Shown piece after piece: positions 1 to 13,800 of a stretch of DNA of 64,000 bases (positions within the stretch are counted from its first letter, which is position 1; each line of letters starts with the position of its first letter). The notes under the pieces were generated by a model. The model saw only the letters and a list, made by a program, of their open reading frames with translations. It did no database searches and was not told where the DNA came from. The stretch spans positions 204,479 to 268,478 of the forward strand of contig JTDE01000125.1 of the NCBI GenBank assembly GCA_014338405.1, read 5' to 3'. The position numbers and the translations under genes were made by a program. This stretch comes from Paragonimus skrjabini miyazakii (Eukaryota; Platyhelminthes; Trematoda; Plagiorchiida; Troglotrematidae).

Positions 1-2465
1 TTCTCTGACGTTGCTGCACACTCCCATTGTAGCTCAAACTAAGCGTACAATGGGAAGTGTTGTGGAAGCATGAAAACGCATTAGAAATAAAATACCGCAA
101 GAGGGCTTACGCTGACAGGTATCTCAGTGGAGTTGTGTCAGCGAACGTTCGCTATGCACCACATCAGCACGGCTGAGCTCTTCAAGCTACCTTGTCCGTG
201 TCAGTGTTCAATGTTCACCTCCCATGGACCACTGAAACTTACAGTTATGGGAAATCGTAGCTCGCTATTAACCCTCCAGTTTGATGTTTGTTTTCACTAG
301 CCAACCAAAAGCATCGGCGCTATCCAGTTAATATGAACCATTCGGGCTATATAGAACAAGAGCACAGAAACCTTCTAAGTCATCTTATGCGGAGAACAAG
401 TCATACAAAACGATATCGGGGCACAGAAGATGGAGAAGATGTGGACGAGTTAGCTACCGTATTATAGAATTTCTGCGTACAGCAGTCAAGATAGAGTCAT
501 CCCTACGGATTTAACGTCATGAGGTTTCGATGGCGAGAAAATTGTATTTCAGATGCTGGTTACTGTTCTAATAAGCAAAGTAGTATACATGCTGCACTCC
601 ATGAGAGGCCAGTGGCAAGCGACTATGAGGTCTAATTGAGGAAGTAATTGGTTTACAATAATGTCCACGAAACACCCGACCTACTTCGAACGAAGTCTGT
701 AGCCTGGACCTATTTAGTGACGCAATCAGCGTTGTTCACCCCTGATATCCTAGCTAGCAATGGTTTATTTTGACTGCAGGTCCCTTCATTGAAACCGGTG
801 ACCGTCTGGCTGTTAATCCTGGATTACTCTCCCAGGAGTTACGTCGAAGATTTTAGGTAAATCATCCAATTGTTAGTTAACGGGTTCACGCCAACTTTTG
901 GTCATATCATGTGGGTTTCTTTCAGATAAACAGCACAGTTTCATAGAAGGTGCACAGTGCGTGACAAAAACAAACAAATTTTTAATGACCTCTCCCGATT
1001 AATCGCCCGTGGGTTAATTAGAAATATGGATTGTTGACATTCATTGCCGAAGTTAATTTCTCGCTACAATAGTACATACCTGGAAGCTTACACAAAGAGA
1101 AAGCATGCAATGAAAAGTTGTAGTAAATAATATAGGAGCGGATTAAAACAAGGGTATTAACGGTAACGCGATAGAGGGCTTGTTGGATGGATTGCACGAG
1201 CAATCATAATGCAACTTTCGGGAATTTTTATTTATCCGCCAACGGTGTGATTTAGAAAATATATGCTTGTGCTACCTTCTACGGTGAAGTATCGTTTGCA
1301 TCTAATCGGTTACTTTTGTGAACTAGGCAGACAAAATATGCCGTATGGTTACATAGTATCAAAAGATAATTTGCTATTTAGGAGACGATGAGTGAAACAG
1401 TGATTTTCAAAACAGTCTGATGACAATTTACCAAACTGGAAACGATGTGATGGTTATTGCATTAGTAACAACCCAACGTAACTCGTGCACTCTAAAAAAG
1501 GGTGTATTAGTTACTACTGACAACAGTGGATAGAAAAAATACAATGAGGCAAGAGTAACGAACAGCTTTTATAAGCAATAAAATCTGTTTTACAAAACTG
1601 GTCGTTTAGTTAAACGAATAAAAAATCGAATTGATAACTGACAGCAACAGTCACATCCTCTTCAGATAAATTCAGGAATGATCACGAACTGCTAATACCT
1701 TACTTTATTAGTAGACTTTCAAGATATGTATTGAATGGGTTGTTATTACAAAAGGAGCTGGTAAGGTGAAGCAGAGATATAGCTGTTTAAAGCACTTTAG
1801 GTACCTGTTGTTCATAGACGGCAGCGAGCTTCAACATATCAGTAGTGATCGAGTTTGTTAAAGTTTTTGTGATCCAGTAACTAATGGGAACACAAAACGG
1901 AGTCTTGCAGTTTTCAGTACTTGTTCTGTTACAAGTGAATATCTTCATCACAGCATGATGTTAACCCTTAGTTTACTCTTATCACTCGCAAATATAAAAC
2001 ATTCCAATTACATATGTCATACAGATAAGAATGAAAGAATATGGCTCAACAGTAGAACACTCCGTTTTGGCGTTCAAACGCTTGGTAACGATGAAAATGT
2101 CTTAGGTGGGTGACACTTGGTCTTCCTCTCATAAAGCTTGTCGTTCTGACCATCACAACTTCATTACCTTGTGGAACACAACTTCCAGGTCTGAGACACC
2201 ATCTAGCTCAGGGACGTTTGAACATATGTAGAACTGCACACTTTTCCGGCAATGCTACGGAAAGCAAGCGAACTCACCTAAGAAGTAAGAGGATTTCCAT
2301 ATTGTTACATATGAGACATATATTAGCACCTTGGAACAGAACAGTTCAACTATTTCCAAGTTAGAGGTCATATAAATGATAACTTTTGCCTGATATTCAA
2401 GTTATTTAATAAACAGTTACAGAAATCTCGGCAAAAATTGAAGGATGATTTCTAGCACTCACTCA
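1..2465. other. Non-coding, nothing recognised
   Basis: AT-rich sequence with only short chance frames. No filamin, CH-domain or repeat similarity was found on either strand. It is either an upstream filamin intron or intergenic DNA. Confidence 0.5.
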
Positions 2466-2699
2466 TCATACAGCCATGAACAAACACAAATGATCGGGAT
2501 CAGTCAGAGTTGGATGGCCATCTTGGGCCTCAGATGAAAGGTGCATTTTCCCTTCGGCATTGTTCGCATGAATGACCATTGAAAAGTAGTATTCAGTTCC
2601 GAATAACCGACTGTCGCCGTTAACACATCGCTTTTTTTTACAGTTCCAGCAGAATAGACACCATACCATGAGCACAACAAACAAAATTAACACAACAAT
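2466..2699 (-). CDS. Candidate terminal exon of a single-pass membrane protein
   Basis: On the minus strand an acceptor (ending TTTATACAG) is followed at once by an open frame of 77 codons ending in TGA at 2466. The first residues, IVVLILFVVLMVWCLFCW, form a clear membrane segment followed by a basic stop-transfer run NCKKKRC and a hydrophilic tail of about 50 residues. That is the layout of a type I receptor's last exon. An ATTAAA-like poly(A) signal lies about 60 bases beyond the stop (TTTAAT on the plus strand near 2405). I recognise no family and did not find upstream exons. It could be a gene nested in a filamin intron, a neighbour, or chance. Confidence 0.3.
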   Translation of the reverse strand: MVVLILFVVLMVWCLFCWNCKKKRCVNGDSRLFGTEYYFSMVIHANNAEGKMHLSSEAQDGHPTLTDPDHLCLFMAV

Positions 2700-5600
2700 C
2701 TGTATAAATTCGCCCTGAGACTGATCGGTTTTTCATCAAAATGAGGTAAACTCCAGTAAGAAGCTTTAACAGACATACCGAACGCAAAACTCTGATATAA
2801 TACATAAATCAAATATCTCTGTCATCAGAACAGTGGTTCCGAGCGAAAGTGCTTCCTCCATAATTTATTTTGCAAAGCCTTACATCTATAAAATCAAAAA
2901 TCACTGCTCGAACAGCATATGCATATGACTTGCTACGCTTGGCCAAAATAGGTCGATGTCAGAAAACCAGACATTAAATAGTGCAGACCGAGTTGAGCGG
3001 TTAGCGACTATGAAGCGGATTGTTAAATGTCACACATAGAAGGCAGCAGTCAATTATGGTTCGGGCTAAAGTGGGCATAGAAGAGGAACGCAGGATGTAG
3101 ATGTGTGATTTGTTTAAGTTGGAATGTGGTCCCACTGATTACAATCAGGCCATGTGAAGTTTAGCGTCCGCATGAATATACTGTGTACGAACAATTGTTG
3201 TTGTTTGTGAATGGCGATAATTCTAAGCATGTGCTTGTGTACATTCCTTGAAACATTTTCGGGTATACTAAGGAACAATTTAAACGCTTGACTGACCAAA
3301 ACTCGCTTGCTATCGCCTAAGAGCTGTAGCACAATAAAGCTGTCGGGGCTTCTGACTAACCCCTTTTACCAAGCCAAGTAGGTTGGTGCTACTTGTTACT
3401 TCTGGCCCATTGGTTTGCCGCACTACTGATAAAAATGACTACGCATGTTGAAAATATATGAACAGTAATTATTCATACTTGTAGCCCATACAGCTCAAAC
3501 CGCGGACCATACCTCTGAGAAAAAACAACCCACTCATTCCAGTTAACCGGTTAGTAGCTCTGGCATAGATAAGCACATCGTTGGATTGCTCATTCTCAAT
3601 GCGTACATTTTTATCTAACATGTTGTGACGAAACTGTATCTCATCAGTTTGTTTTTTATATCTAAATAACCTCCTTTTTAAACCTGTGTTGTTAACTCTA
3701 CTACGCCTGATGTAATTCTGCTGAAGTATAGAGCAGCACTCAGAAATGGTCAGCTAATCGTTTGGTACGGAGAAGTAAGCAATAATACCAAAAAAATTAC
3801 TTACTCAAGGTGGGTCAGTTTCAGCCAGTGATTCACTAAACCTTTAACCCTAAACAGCTTCTCCAAAAAACAAAGATAAAAAATGTTTCAATAAAGAAAT
3901 GAAAAACCCAAAAAATACAGCGTAACGCAAACACGACAATCTGTAACGTTGCAATGGTAACACTCTGATAATAAGTGGCCAAGACTCTCAGTATCCTGGC
4001 TATTGGGGTTAAACTACTTGTAGTACAGTGCGCTCAACATGTTTGGCACCCTCGACAAAGAATGACCCCGTGATTAGCGTTTGTTGCAAGAATGATACAT
4101 ACACCCTTGCTGTCTTATGACACTGAGAGAACACACTCATAACCATATCAAGCAAAGAACGTCTGAGCCAACCTATCGAACTTTCCCAGAAAACAGCACG
4201 TCAAGCTAGCCAATAGTAACAATTTACATAATACATTGTTAGTTATTATGTTATCGTTTTTGCCAGTTTTCTCTTGAGACTACCCAATTTCTATACATTC
4301 ATTCAATAGCGTGACTACTAGTCCGTGGATTCCTAATTTAATAGCTAAAATTACTTACTCATTGCAATAGTGACCAAAGAGAGAAGGGTATCGACTTGTA
4401 CTCACACTACTTGGGAGGGGAAAGCCGAAAGGTCTGATTGTTTCTTATCTTGAGCAATAAGACAAAAATACTCGCAACGGTAAGTAAGTGTAAATATAAA
4501 CTGCCAATACTTGCGTGAAAAAGATAACCATCGAATAGTTTTTCCGTTAGTGGAGCAGGTTTTTTCCAGTTTTTGGTGTTATTGCATATTTGAAACTTAC
4601 GGTTGCATGTCCTCCACGTTGTTCTGAAGATACTTACAACAGCACATACATCGCTGTATCAGGCTGCACGCATCTGAATGGACCACTGTCTCCATTGAGA
4701 GCACCCACACTGGAACCATTTTCTAGCATTATCCGTGGATGCTCTTCGTTGTTGGAAAAATTGTGTCACTAGTGTAGGCAACTTTATCTGCACCGCACAC
4801 ACGGTAAGCATTGGGCCCAGCAAATGAATGACTCATATACAACTATCATGAATAGCCGAGTCGTTTCTTGCTAGTTAGTTGGATATGCGGACCAGAGTGT
4901 TTAGAGTGATTTACCTCAGCGAATTCGCATATAGAGACAACACAGGATCAGACGGTTGGAAAGGCGTAGAGGTTGTACAAAGTCTACTCAAAGTAATCAT
5001 CCGAAAACAAGCTGATAGAGAGAATCGGCTGACTTTTGATAGTATGACAGACAATCCACGCAATTCCTGATGAACGCTGCTCAACGTGTACCAGTTTCTA
5101 CACTATGTAAATTTACTGGGACAATTTTCAAGTGCAACTTTGCAGTGTAAGGTCGGAGGGTATACCAGATACACTTCGCTTTCAATTAAAAGCCATGAGA
5201 CGATAATGTCGGACATGAATATGGAGCTCAACTATACGGAGCGCAACTGCATATGGAAAGGGGTCACTTAGATTAACGAATTCGTGTTCACTTTACCGTG
5301 AAGGAATATCTCCGGTTTGGAGGGCAATGAACAAATCATTGAGTGAAATGCCTGTTCATCTTGTTATCCATAGCGACGGAGGTTCAACAGGCACATCAGC
5401 AACGGTCTGGATGAATGAAAGATAAACTAATAATGCTGGCTAGAAATAACGCTAAACAGGAGCTTTGGGAAGCCTTAGCACCTCAGTTGCCACGATGTAC
5501 TAAGACCAATAACCGACTCTTACAAACTACTCTTACAGTACCAACAGTTGCCTGTAATACTTACACTTAAGCTTGACATACTGCAAAAATACTGAACTAA

Positions 5601-7724
5601 AGCGTCGTTTTCATCAAAGCTTTCCAGCAGTGTATATCCTTGGCCGAACCGGATATTGCATTCCTTATTTTGAAGCTAAACAAAAAAATCGCCTTCTTTC
5701 AGTGCCAGTATGTTTGCCACAACTAAACCCTATCTGGGTCATTCGGACCAAACTGAGCTGGAGAAAGAAAGAATCAGAGTTGCCATCTGACTCCGGTAAA
5801 GAAGCTTCAAGACGGACTGAAACTATTTACCTGATGTTTGCAGAAAAAACTATTCACCAGAAATAATTGTGTAAGTTTGTATGTTAGTTCACCCTGATAA
5901 CTGCCTTAGCTAAAGACATGAGGATAAATTTTCTGAATGCCTACATCCTGACTGGGCTCAGAAACACTAACTAATAGTATTCATGTTTGCATAATTTTAT
6001 TACTAATGAACGACTTCGGCTGACCTAACCTATTAACTGCATCAAACTTCCTAGAATCGGGCACCCAATCGAACAGCTTGATGTTCAACAAGAAAAGATC
6101 TGAACATGAAAACATTCATCCAGACCGAGAGAAACGCTTAGTTACAGTGACATTAATGAAAGCAGGCAAATGTCACTACGTATACTCAAGGTAAAAGATG
6201 AATCGGCCGTAACCGTCACATATTGCAGTCGGAGTGTTTGAGTGGATGGGCTAGTGGGAAATCGACAGGTGGATGTGCACGCACAGTAGAGATACAGTAG
6301 AAACACACAGGTATCCAATCACGCAGCTACAGTCTAATCGGTTAATCGGACGAATACAGAACTGTTTACCTGACGTTGAAACTTCCTCAGAAAATGTGGT
6401 GTGAACAAAATATTTTTTTACTTCAAACAAGAGGGATACTTTAACACAACCTGCTTTGCGTGTTTCGTTATGACAGGCCCCTCCTAGCATTACCATCGCG
6501 CTAACTGGCCAGGTCAGTCCACATACGTCGTATTCACATTTCCGTCGGTGTTTTTCCGTTTTCAGCCACTAGTTATTCCATACATCCTGTATGGACTTTG
6601 GACTGACAGGCAGAATGCAACAACACATGTTAAAACCTTTGTTTAAAGGAAAATTAGTTTTGGTTAAATAATGGTCGTTGCTTTTCGTCTTTTGACCCAC
6701 AATGCACCAGAAACACAAACGAATTCTCAGTTAACCTGAAGATAAAGCAAAGCGTAAAGCTTTACTTCTTACTTTGGTAGCAACAGCATGGTAGCCGCAA
6801 AGGAACATACACAAAGATTATATATCCCTTCAGTCCGCAGCTTCACCTTACGGGCATGATTCATATTGGAAACAAGAAATATCCCATAAGCTTTGATGCG
6901 ATTATCGGCTCAGCGCAACTGATGAAATCCTTATCCTCAATCTGGTTGTAAATTTGTGATAGCCATACTATACTAATGGTCTCCGTTATTTCACATTGAA
7001 TAGAAGGTACTTATATGGCAACACTGTACAAGCTTAAGGAACTTAGTGTTTGGCACGTCACACTCTCGTGCAGCGATCCTCTTGACTAGAACACATTGTT
7101 TCTGCGATGGGTAATAGGCACTGTAAAAACGTTTTAGTTTGAAGCAGGTTCCGAATTGCAGATTAAGTTAATGGTTGTGCACTGTGACCTATTGTCTATA
7201 GCAGTCGATTACTAGATCCATAGCACAACTTTAGGCTATTCACAAAATTAAACGTGAATAGATGGAGAACACTGCATAACCCGGCTCCCGATATATATAT
7301 ATATATATATATATATGATTAGCCGAGGGTTGGGGTCCATGACGGACCTAAATTTGTTTACTGATTTTATCGTAAATACGGCTCCAGTTACAGGAAGGTG
7401 AACTTGCCGATCCGAAACGGCTTTCCAAGCGGGTGGTAGTGTAGCCTTTACATCCGTCCACATTCATTCAGTCAGATGTAACATGCACTGTGTTCATGGG
7501 CTTGGAAGGTGGGATGCTTTTCGATGGGTAACACCAAACGTAAGTAAGATTCACTGTTTTTTTCTATTGGCTAGCTAACCTTATAGCGTACTCTGAAAGC
7601 TGTTCGTCTCTATGAGTTAGCGCTTCACTCTGGGAACACGTTATAACATGATTTTGGCGGTTAACAGGTTGATCACCAATCTCAACTAAATTACCTCCCC
7701 AAAATTCAATTCTCTTGTCCACAG
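2700..7724. other. Upstream filamin intron or 5' flank
   Basis: No exon encoding CH domains or the start of R1 was recognised. A 97-codon plus-strand frame at 5573-5866 shows no similarity. The stretch contains the (AT)13 microsatellite and otherwise nothing I can name. Confidence 0.5.
7291..7316. repeat. (AT)13 microsatellite
   Basis: Thirteen uninterrupted AT units in the sequence about 400 bases upstream of the first filamin exon seen. Confidence 0.95.
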
Positions 7725-7843
7725 GTTTGCAACCGCACGGTAATACTGTCGGTAATCCTGCTCGCTTCACAATCGACACCTTCAGCGCTGGTCGCGGTCA
7801 AGTCGAAGTGATTGTACTCAATCCGAAAGGACAGAGAGAACCA
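7725..7843 (+). CDS. FLN: Filamin exon: first half of repeat R1
   Basis: The acceptor is ..tcttgtccacag before 7725 and the donor is GTAAGT at 7844. Phase is 1 in and 0 out, so one G from an unseen upstream exon completes the first glycine. It encodes about 40 residues: a GLQPHGNTVGNPARFTIDT start, then AGRGQVEVIVLNPKGQREP. This is the A to C/D strand part of a filamin Ig repeat and aligns with human R1 (GIEPTGNM..EFTVETRSAGQGEV). The upstream exon should end in something like YGP plus G. I found no convincing match in 1-7700, so the CH domains and the R1 start probably lie left of the window. Confidence 0.92.
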
Positions 7844-10800
7844 GTAAGTGGGCAATTGTGTGCAGTCTGCGCTTTGTCTGAAGATCAGAGTTTAATAATT
7901 GGCTCCAGTTGTGTACATCCAGCCTAAAGTCTCTCAGTCTATGTATGAAATTGCATTGTCTACAAGATAGGCTAACATTGTTGTGCTCAGTTTATTTGTG
8001 AAATTAACCACTGTTTAATAAAGCGTGACGAAAAAGTTTTCGATAATTCATGGGCCCACGAAAAAGTAAAACGAATGCAAACAGTGAACTGAGTTATCCA
8101 GTTGTTCAAAATCAAAATCATAATAATCAATATTCACAGCCCTGGACACGAGATGACTTTACTTCAAGTAATCATGGTCAACAGTATGTACCGACGTGGG
8201 TAAGGGAGGAGTGTAGACAACTCGAGACGAGGGAAGTTATGAGGCCTGTATACAAAACAGCGGGTAACTTAATGTGACAGTTATCAATTCGACTGTTGTC
8301 AGAATTCACCGCGTGACAACACTGAACCACCTGACTGCAACTTTGTAGACTGACCTAAGTATGTGAAACGTATCGTATCGATGATTGCTCTTAACACGTT
8401 TTCAGCAGTGATTAGCATTATGACACTTTGGTTCTGATGCAAGCGTGGTGGTCATTTGTGATTCATTTAGATGGAAGTCTGCTCATTCAGCCCATGTATT
8501 CCATTGCACAACAGTAACCAAGGGAGGATACGGAGTACTGGCTGGCGTTGTACAGAAAGTTTATCATTAGGTCAAACACTGATCCTGGGTTTAGCAACGA
8601 GCCGGCTTGTCAAGAATGCAGCCAGAAGTGTTTGTGTCTATAACCGGTGTACACACTGCTGCTCACTGGTTGTCAGTTTTGAAATGGAACAGAATGTACA
8701 TATGTTCCTTTTATAACAATGGGAAGTAGGTGCCTAATGTGCGAAGCTATCATATTATCCGTAATAGTAGTGTCCGGTAGCCACTTTCACATCAAATGTT
8801 AAAGTGAAAATGAGTTCCCTCTAGTAGCATATTTTGTGTGCAGACTTTTTGAAGTGTGATATCAGAACAGACCAAATTCCGCTTTTGCCTCATTGGAAAT
8901 CTGTATGTTAGCTTGCCCACGTTTCTTTACAAACAGCAACCTGCTTTAAAAACTAGCCAGGAACTCGCAATACGAGCATCTATAACACATCCACCACTAA
9001 CTCAAAAGTGGACTGATTAGAAGAGTGCCCCTGAGTGAACACCCCAGAGACTAGTTTTCAATATATACGCTTTGAGTTGATAGAAAAGATGTCTTCTACA
9101 GGTTAACAGTAGACAGGAACTGCTTACTTGCTCGCGCAGGGTTGCTCATCTTCTAATTCTCCCTTGGCAACAACAACTGCGACTGATTAACTTGGCAAAA
9201 TCATTTGTAAACGACAACCTCGTTGAACTATAACTGTAAATCAAAACGACACTCAACTACACCCGTTCTCAATGCATCTCGTGGTTGTCTTAGTCAGCTG
9301 AAAATGACGTAATTCAATCAATAGCACAATGGACGGGCATATCCGGCTGATCGATGACAGGCGCTTTTGCATGACGACATTTGATACTGTACCCGATGGT
9401 AAGGATCCAGTTCAGCACAATCAAGCCAAATCATTGTGTTCTGAATAAAAGATCATAAACTAATTATTCTTCGCACGAGAGCAAAGGGTTATACTTAATA
9501 GTTCCTGGCTCTTTTACCGAAGTTAAGGTGTGTTGAACAGGTAACAACTGTACAAAAGAGTACTAGAAGCGAACTTGCTGAAGTTTGGAAAAAATTAACG
9601 ACATGTAATCACGTCAGCACCGAACCCTAAAACAGTGAAACAATGTTATTTCAGGTTTACCCAATAAAAACTTGTTGGAATGGATTAGAATAGTTTCTCT
9701 GAGGCTTGCAATGCGAGTTTTGGTGGTGTGTTTGCTAAGTAAAAATAGTGTTTGAGCTCTCAACTAACTCAGCCTTGAGAATATAGTTGGGCATTACGTC
9801 CAAATTTGGACAAGTTTGAACACCAGATAAGTATCTTATAGAAAGTACGGCAGTCTGGTGCTTTACAATCTCAGTTTCACATGAAGGCTTTCTTAAGTTC
9901 TCCGTCCCACCCAGTGGTATGAGCTCCCTGTCAACGGATTTCTGGGCTACTGAACCGTTTGTAAGTCAAGATTAGGTACGTGCTCAGACCGTTTTAGTAC
10001 ATTCAACAGTTAACCCAATGGAATTTGAAATATTTCGGAGATTCAGTCCTTTCACGCACAAGTCTTCAAGCACTTTTAATGCATGTTGTGTTGTTTTACT
10101 GCAGGAGGAAAGGTAGTAAGTTTAATCGGAACAGTTTTTGCAAACGTTTCACTGATGAGTGTAGATGGGTTGATATGACACTTCAGTGAAGAGTTCACAG
10201 ATGGTAGTTTGAACAGTACAGACGTTTTAAACATATCTCATCAATCCTTTGGAACATGAAAAAATTTATAAACAAAATACACTGGTGGTGTGATTCAACC
10301 ACATATCGGTGACCTACCAAACCCTTGTTAGTCTCTTGACATGCCTGCATTTCTACCGAAGTTTAGATAGCAAATGTCCTGCATGATTTAGTTTTGGACG
10401 CAGCTAGCGCTTGTGTTGGTTGTCTGAAACGTCGCTTTCTAATCTTTTAGAAGTGTTGTAAATAACTGATAATCAGAAGGTTGAAGTTTGACAGATGGTT
10501 TTATCTTTTCAGACAACTCCATCTTTTTCATTTTTTTGGTGACATTTTCTAAAATGCGTTTGGACCTTTTGGTTACGAAGCTGCAATCAGTACTGATGTA
10601 CTTTTTGAGAAATGCAAAGTTCATTCTTTGCTGATTCGATTATATATTGACAGTGTTTGATGTTTGGAATGGGTACCTCATTTTTTTGCTAGTGAACTGT
10701 ACTTGTGATAGTACATCCGATGGCATTTAGCTATTCCAATAACCAAGGACATGCCTTGCCTATGGGGTGAATGAGGTTTTCTGATGTATACATATGCATA

Positions 10801-13800
10801 AATTGCACCGATTAAATTCCCCAAATTTTTTCACAGTGTGAAATTCTCAGTAACAACGACCGTCAACAAACTTACTCATGTGCCTATGTGCCAACGCAGG
10901 AGGGAGAGTATAGAGTCATCATCAAATTTGCAACCAAGGAAATCCTCAACTCTCCATTCAAGGTCATGGTGGAAGGTGCGATCGGCGATGCAAGTAAAGC
11001 ATCTGCTTCTGGACCGGGTATTGAGCCACAGGGAAATCAAGCTGGACGTCGAACTTTCTTCAATATTTTCACCGCCGGTATGTTGTCCAATATTACCGGT
11101 TACTGATTATTACATCATTATCACATCATACTCTGAAGTTACAGGAGGCTAATATTAATGGCTAGGTAAACTGCTGTAACTTAATTGGTCGGGAATAAGG
11201 AACCCCAATGATGATGAGCAGAAATAGTCGGGATAATGACAATTGATTTAGTGAAGTAACAGACGATCAGTGAAACCCTTCTGACATTTCCGATACAATA
11301 AACTCCCTGCTTCACAAACAGATATTGTTATCCATTTGGATAACAAAGACCGGTTAGACATGATCTGCTAATAATTTGGTTCATGTCACTCACATGAAAC
11401 ATACAAAAACAGTACAGATTTTGGAGGGTAATTTAACAGTATCATAATAAGCTACATAAAAAAAACGTCACACCTGCCAACGATAAACTCTACAACACTG
11501 TCAACAGACTCTAACTCGAATTATTAGAACGCACAAAAGCATACTTTGAAACAAAACGTTTCAAAAATACAACTGTGTTATTTTCTGTAGGCTCCGTTGT
11601 ACTACTAACAACTTGAGGCGGATACTTTTCGAAATGAACGACTCATCTTTTCCTTCAAGTAAGAGACATCACCACAGTCTTACGTGAACGGAGACTGGTA
11701 GTATATCTCTAGCAAATTTAAAATACAAGCTGATGGTTGCAAAGGTTGATAGCAGCAGTGTTAGTCCAAGCAACGTAGTATTTGGATTATATTGTGGCTA
11801 CAAACACTACCACAAACGGTTGATTGTTTGGGGTCACTAATCACCTAAAGTTGAACTGCTGTCTGTGTAACCTAGTAGAAGAGGAACAATTGGATACTGC
11901 GCGCCTCAGCCATTGCAAATATATTTGTCCACGATCGGTTTAATGGAACACGAGAAACCATGTGTAGGATGTCCAAAACCGCAGTTTGCTCTATTCTATG
12001 ACCGAAATTCAGATGACCAGCCAGTATATCAATCCTTATTGAGCTTGTCAGCCTATTCTTAGGCATGTATTTTCTCAAAAGTGAACACTGGATCACAGAT
12101 CTAGTCAACTGTGAATGCAATTAACTTGAGCAAATAACATACTATTTTTACTTGTTCTATGCCTTGGTTCTAGTGTTTTGTTGCCAACTTGAACTAGCAG
12201 ACATCACTAACGTCAAACTGTTCAAGATAGAAGTGTGAGCGAATAGAGAGTTAGACTATTTTGAATGAATAAATGTTCGGGGATTTGGAGTGTTTCAACA
12301 TGAACATCACCCACACACTGATCACATCCTTAGCTTTTAGATAGGTCTTTCGGCTAGACCCATTCGAAGTAGGGCACTAGGCTCGGGTTCTGCTCTTAGT
12401 AGAACTCATTACTAGTCCAGACTGGAGTTTGCATCCCTACTGGTGAGACTAGAATGTGGTTACTTATACTTACATGGTGCGGAATCAGGAGCGTGTGATA
12501 ATCCAACTCTGCTTCACCAAGTGTTTAGCTTTGCATTCACAGTCTGTGTTATAATTAGAATATGCACGCTTTTAAAAGTAAGTTCGAGTTGATAGAAACC
12601 ATTTTGTCAGAATCTCAGATATTACGTGGAAACTCCAAAAATAGCGATTTTCCGATGGTAACGCAAGTCATCTGTATCAAATGACTAAATAAACCATGTT
12701 CACAAGTCACTAAGCTCAAGAACAGATTGACATCAATTTGAGGTATCATACTAACACCCATTCAGCTTCATGCCATTCAACGACGTGTGTTTACCCCGTA
12801 AACTTAACGTCTCTAGAGTCCTGGTAATTCCACGAATCAGTTGAGGGATTTCGTCTATTTAAATGGACCGTTCATACAGAGAGCACAGCTTTGAACATTT
12901 GCCTGATGTTGAATGGATGTTCAAACCTGTGGAGATAAACTTAGCGTAATTTCCTTGTTAAGCTACCCAAATGCCAAATTGTTGAGATTATAAAATGTGA
13001 ATCGGTGGTCTATTAGTGCTGGAAGAGACGGAGTTATTGACTTACAAAATAAGTCAGCGCAGATGAAAACAGATTGCATAAATTTTTAGGTGTGCGAAGT
13101 TGGTTATCTAAATGACTAATCTATTTTTCTTAAGAAAGGCAGATGGATAGGTTGTGTCACTTCGTATGAATAAAGGTAGGTGGTTTTTATTGTAAACCAT
13201 AGTATTGTTTTAGATTTGTAACACAAACGTTTAAGTAGGGATCAGCTACGCAGAAACTTGATCCGACATCCTATTTAGTGCGTTTTTGGTCTGTTTGAGG
13301 AAGCGGACAGAATCAAGACCAATTTCAATTAGGATTGCAAATTTTTGAACCTATTTACCTCGCTAGTCCACAAACACCGTAATAGGATGTACTATGCGTG
13401 TCAGCAAGTAGGATAACTCATCAATACTTTCTCCATCCAACCATGTTTTAATGGATAAGTCCCAAAAGTCCATCAAAAATTAGCACTTCCTGTTTCCAAC
13501 ACAGAAAGTTAAATGGGGTTGGTGAATGAAGCGATTTAATACAAAGTTTTGTTGTCAGTCACCCAGCATAAGTGACAGGCAGAGTATAGAAATTAACTGT
13601 TAGAATTTGATGGGATATGTCCATCTGATCTGTCACTGTGATGTTTTAGAAATAGTTTTTTCAAACCTGGTGATTTTTTGCCTCAACGTATCACCATTCT
13701 ATTTGTGAAGTGTGCAACCTTCACGGATTATTTAGGGTTGTGATAAAAACAATTCGTAAGAGTGCACTTCACAATTGCTTTCAACATCGGTAGACAAACC

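Larger units (their letters stand above)
7844..10836 (+). other. FLN: Filamin intron within R1 (2993 bases)
   Basis: A phase-0 intron inside R1. It holds the candidate alternative exon at 8050-8199 and the hairpin at 10148-10190; the rest shows nothing recognisable. Confidence 0.85.

Noticed and set aside
1418..1455. CTGATGA followed by GAAA, like a hammerhead ribozyme
   Set aside because: The segment between them does not form a convincing stem II and stem I is absent. Other CTGATGA sites in the window lack GAAA.
6489..6513. Tiny exon ending in Trp-Pro-Gly before a GTCAGT donor as the missing start of R1
   Set aside because: It lacks the expected YGPG or FGPG and is only 25 bases; the match is too weak.
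10838..11152. 104-codon frame overlapping the R1/R2 exon
   Set aside because: Wrong frame; the adjacent frame carries the filamin motifs and proper splice sites.
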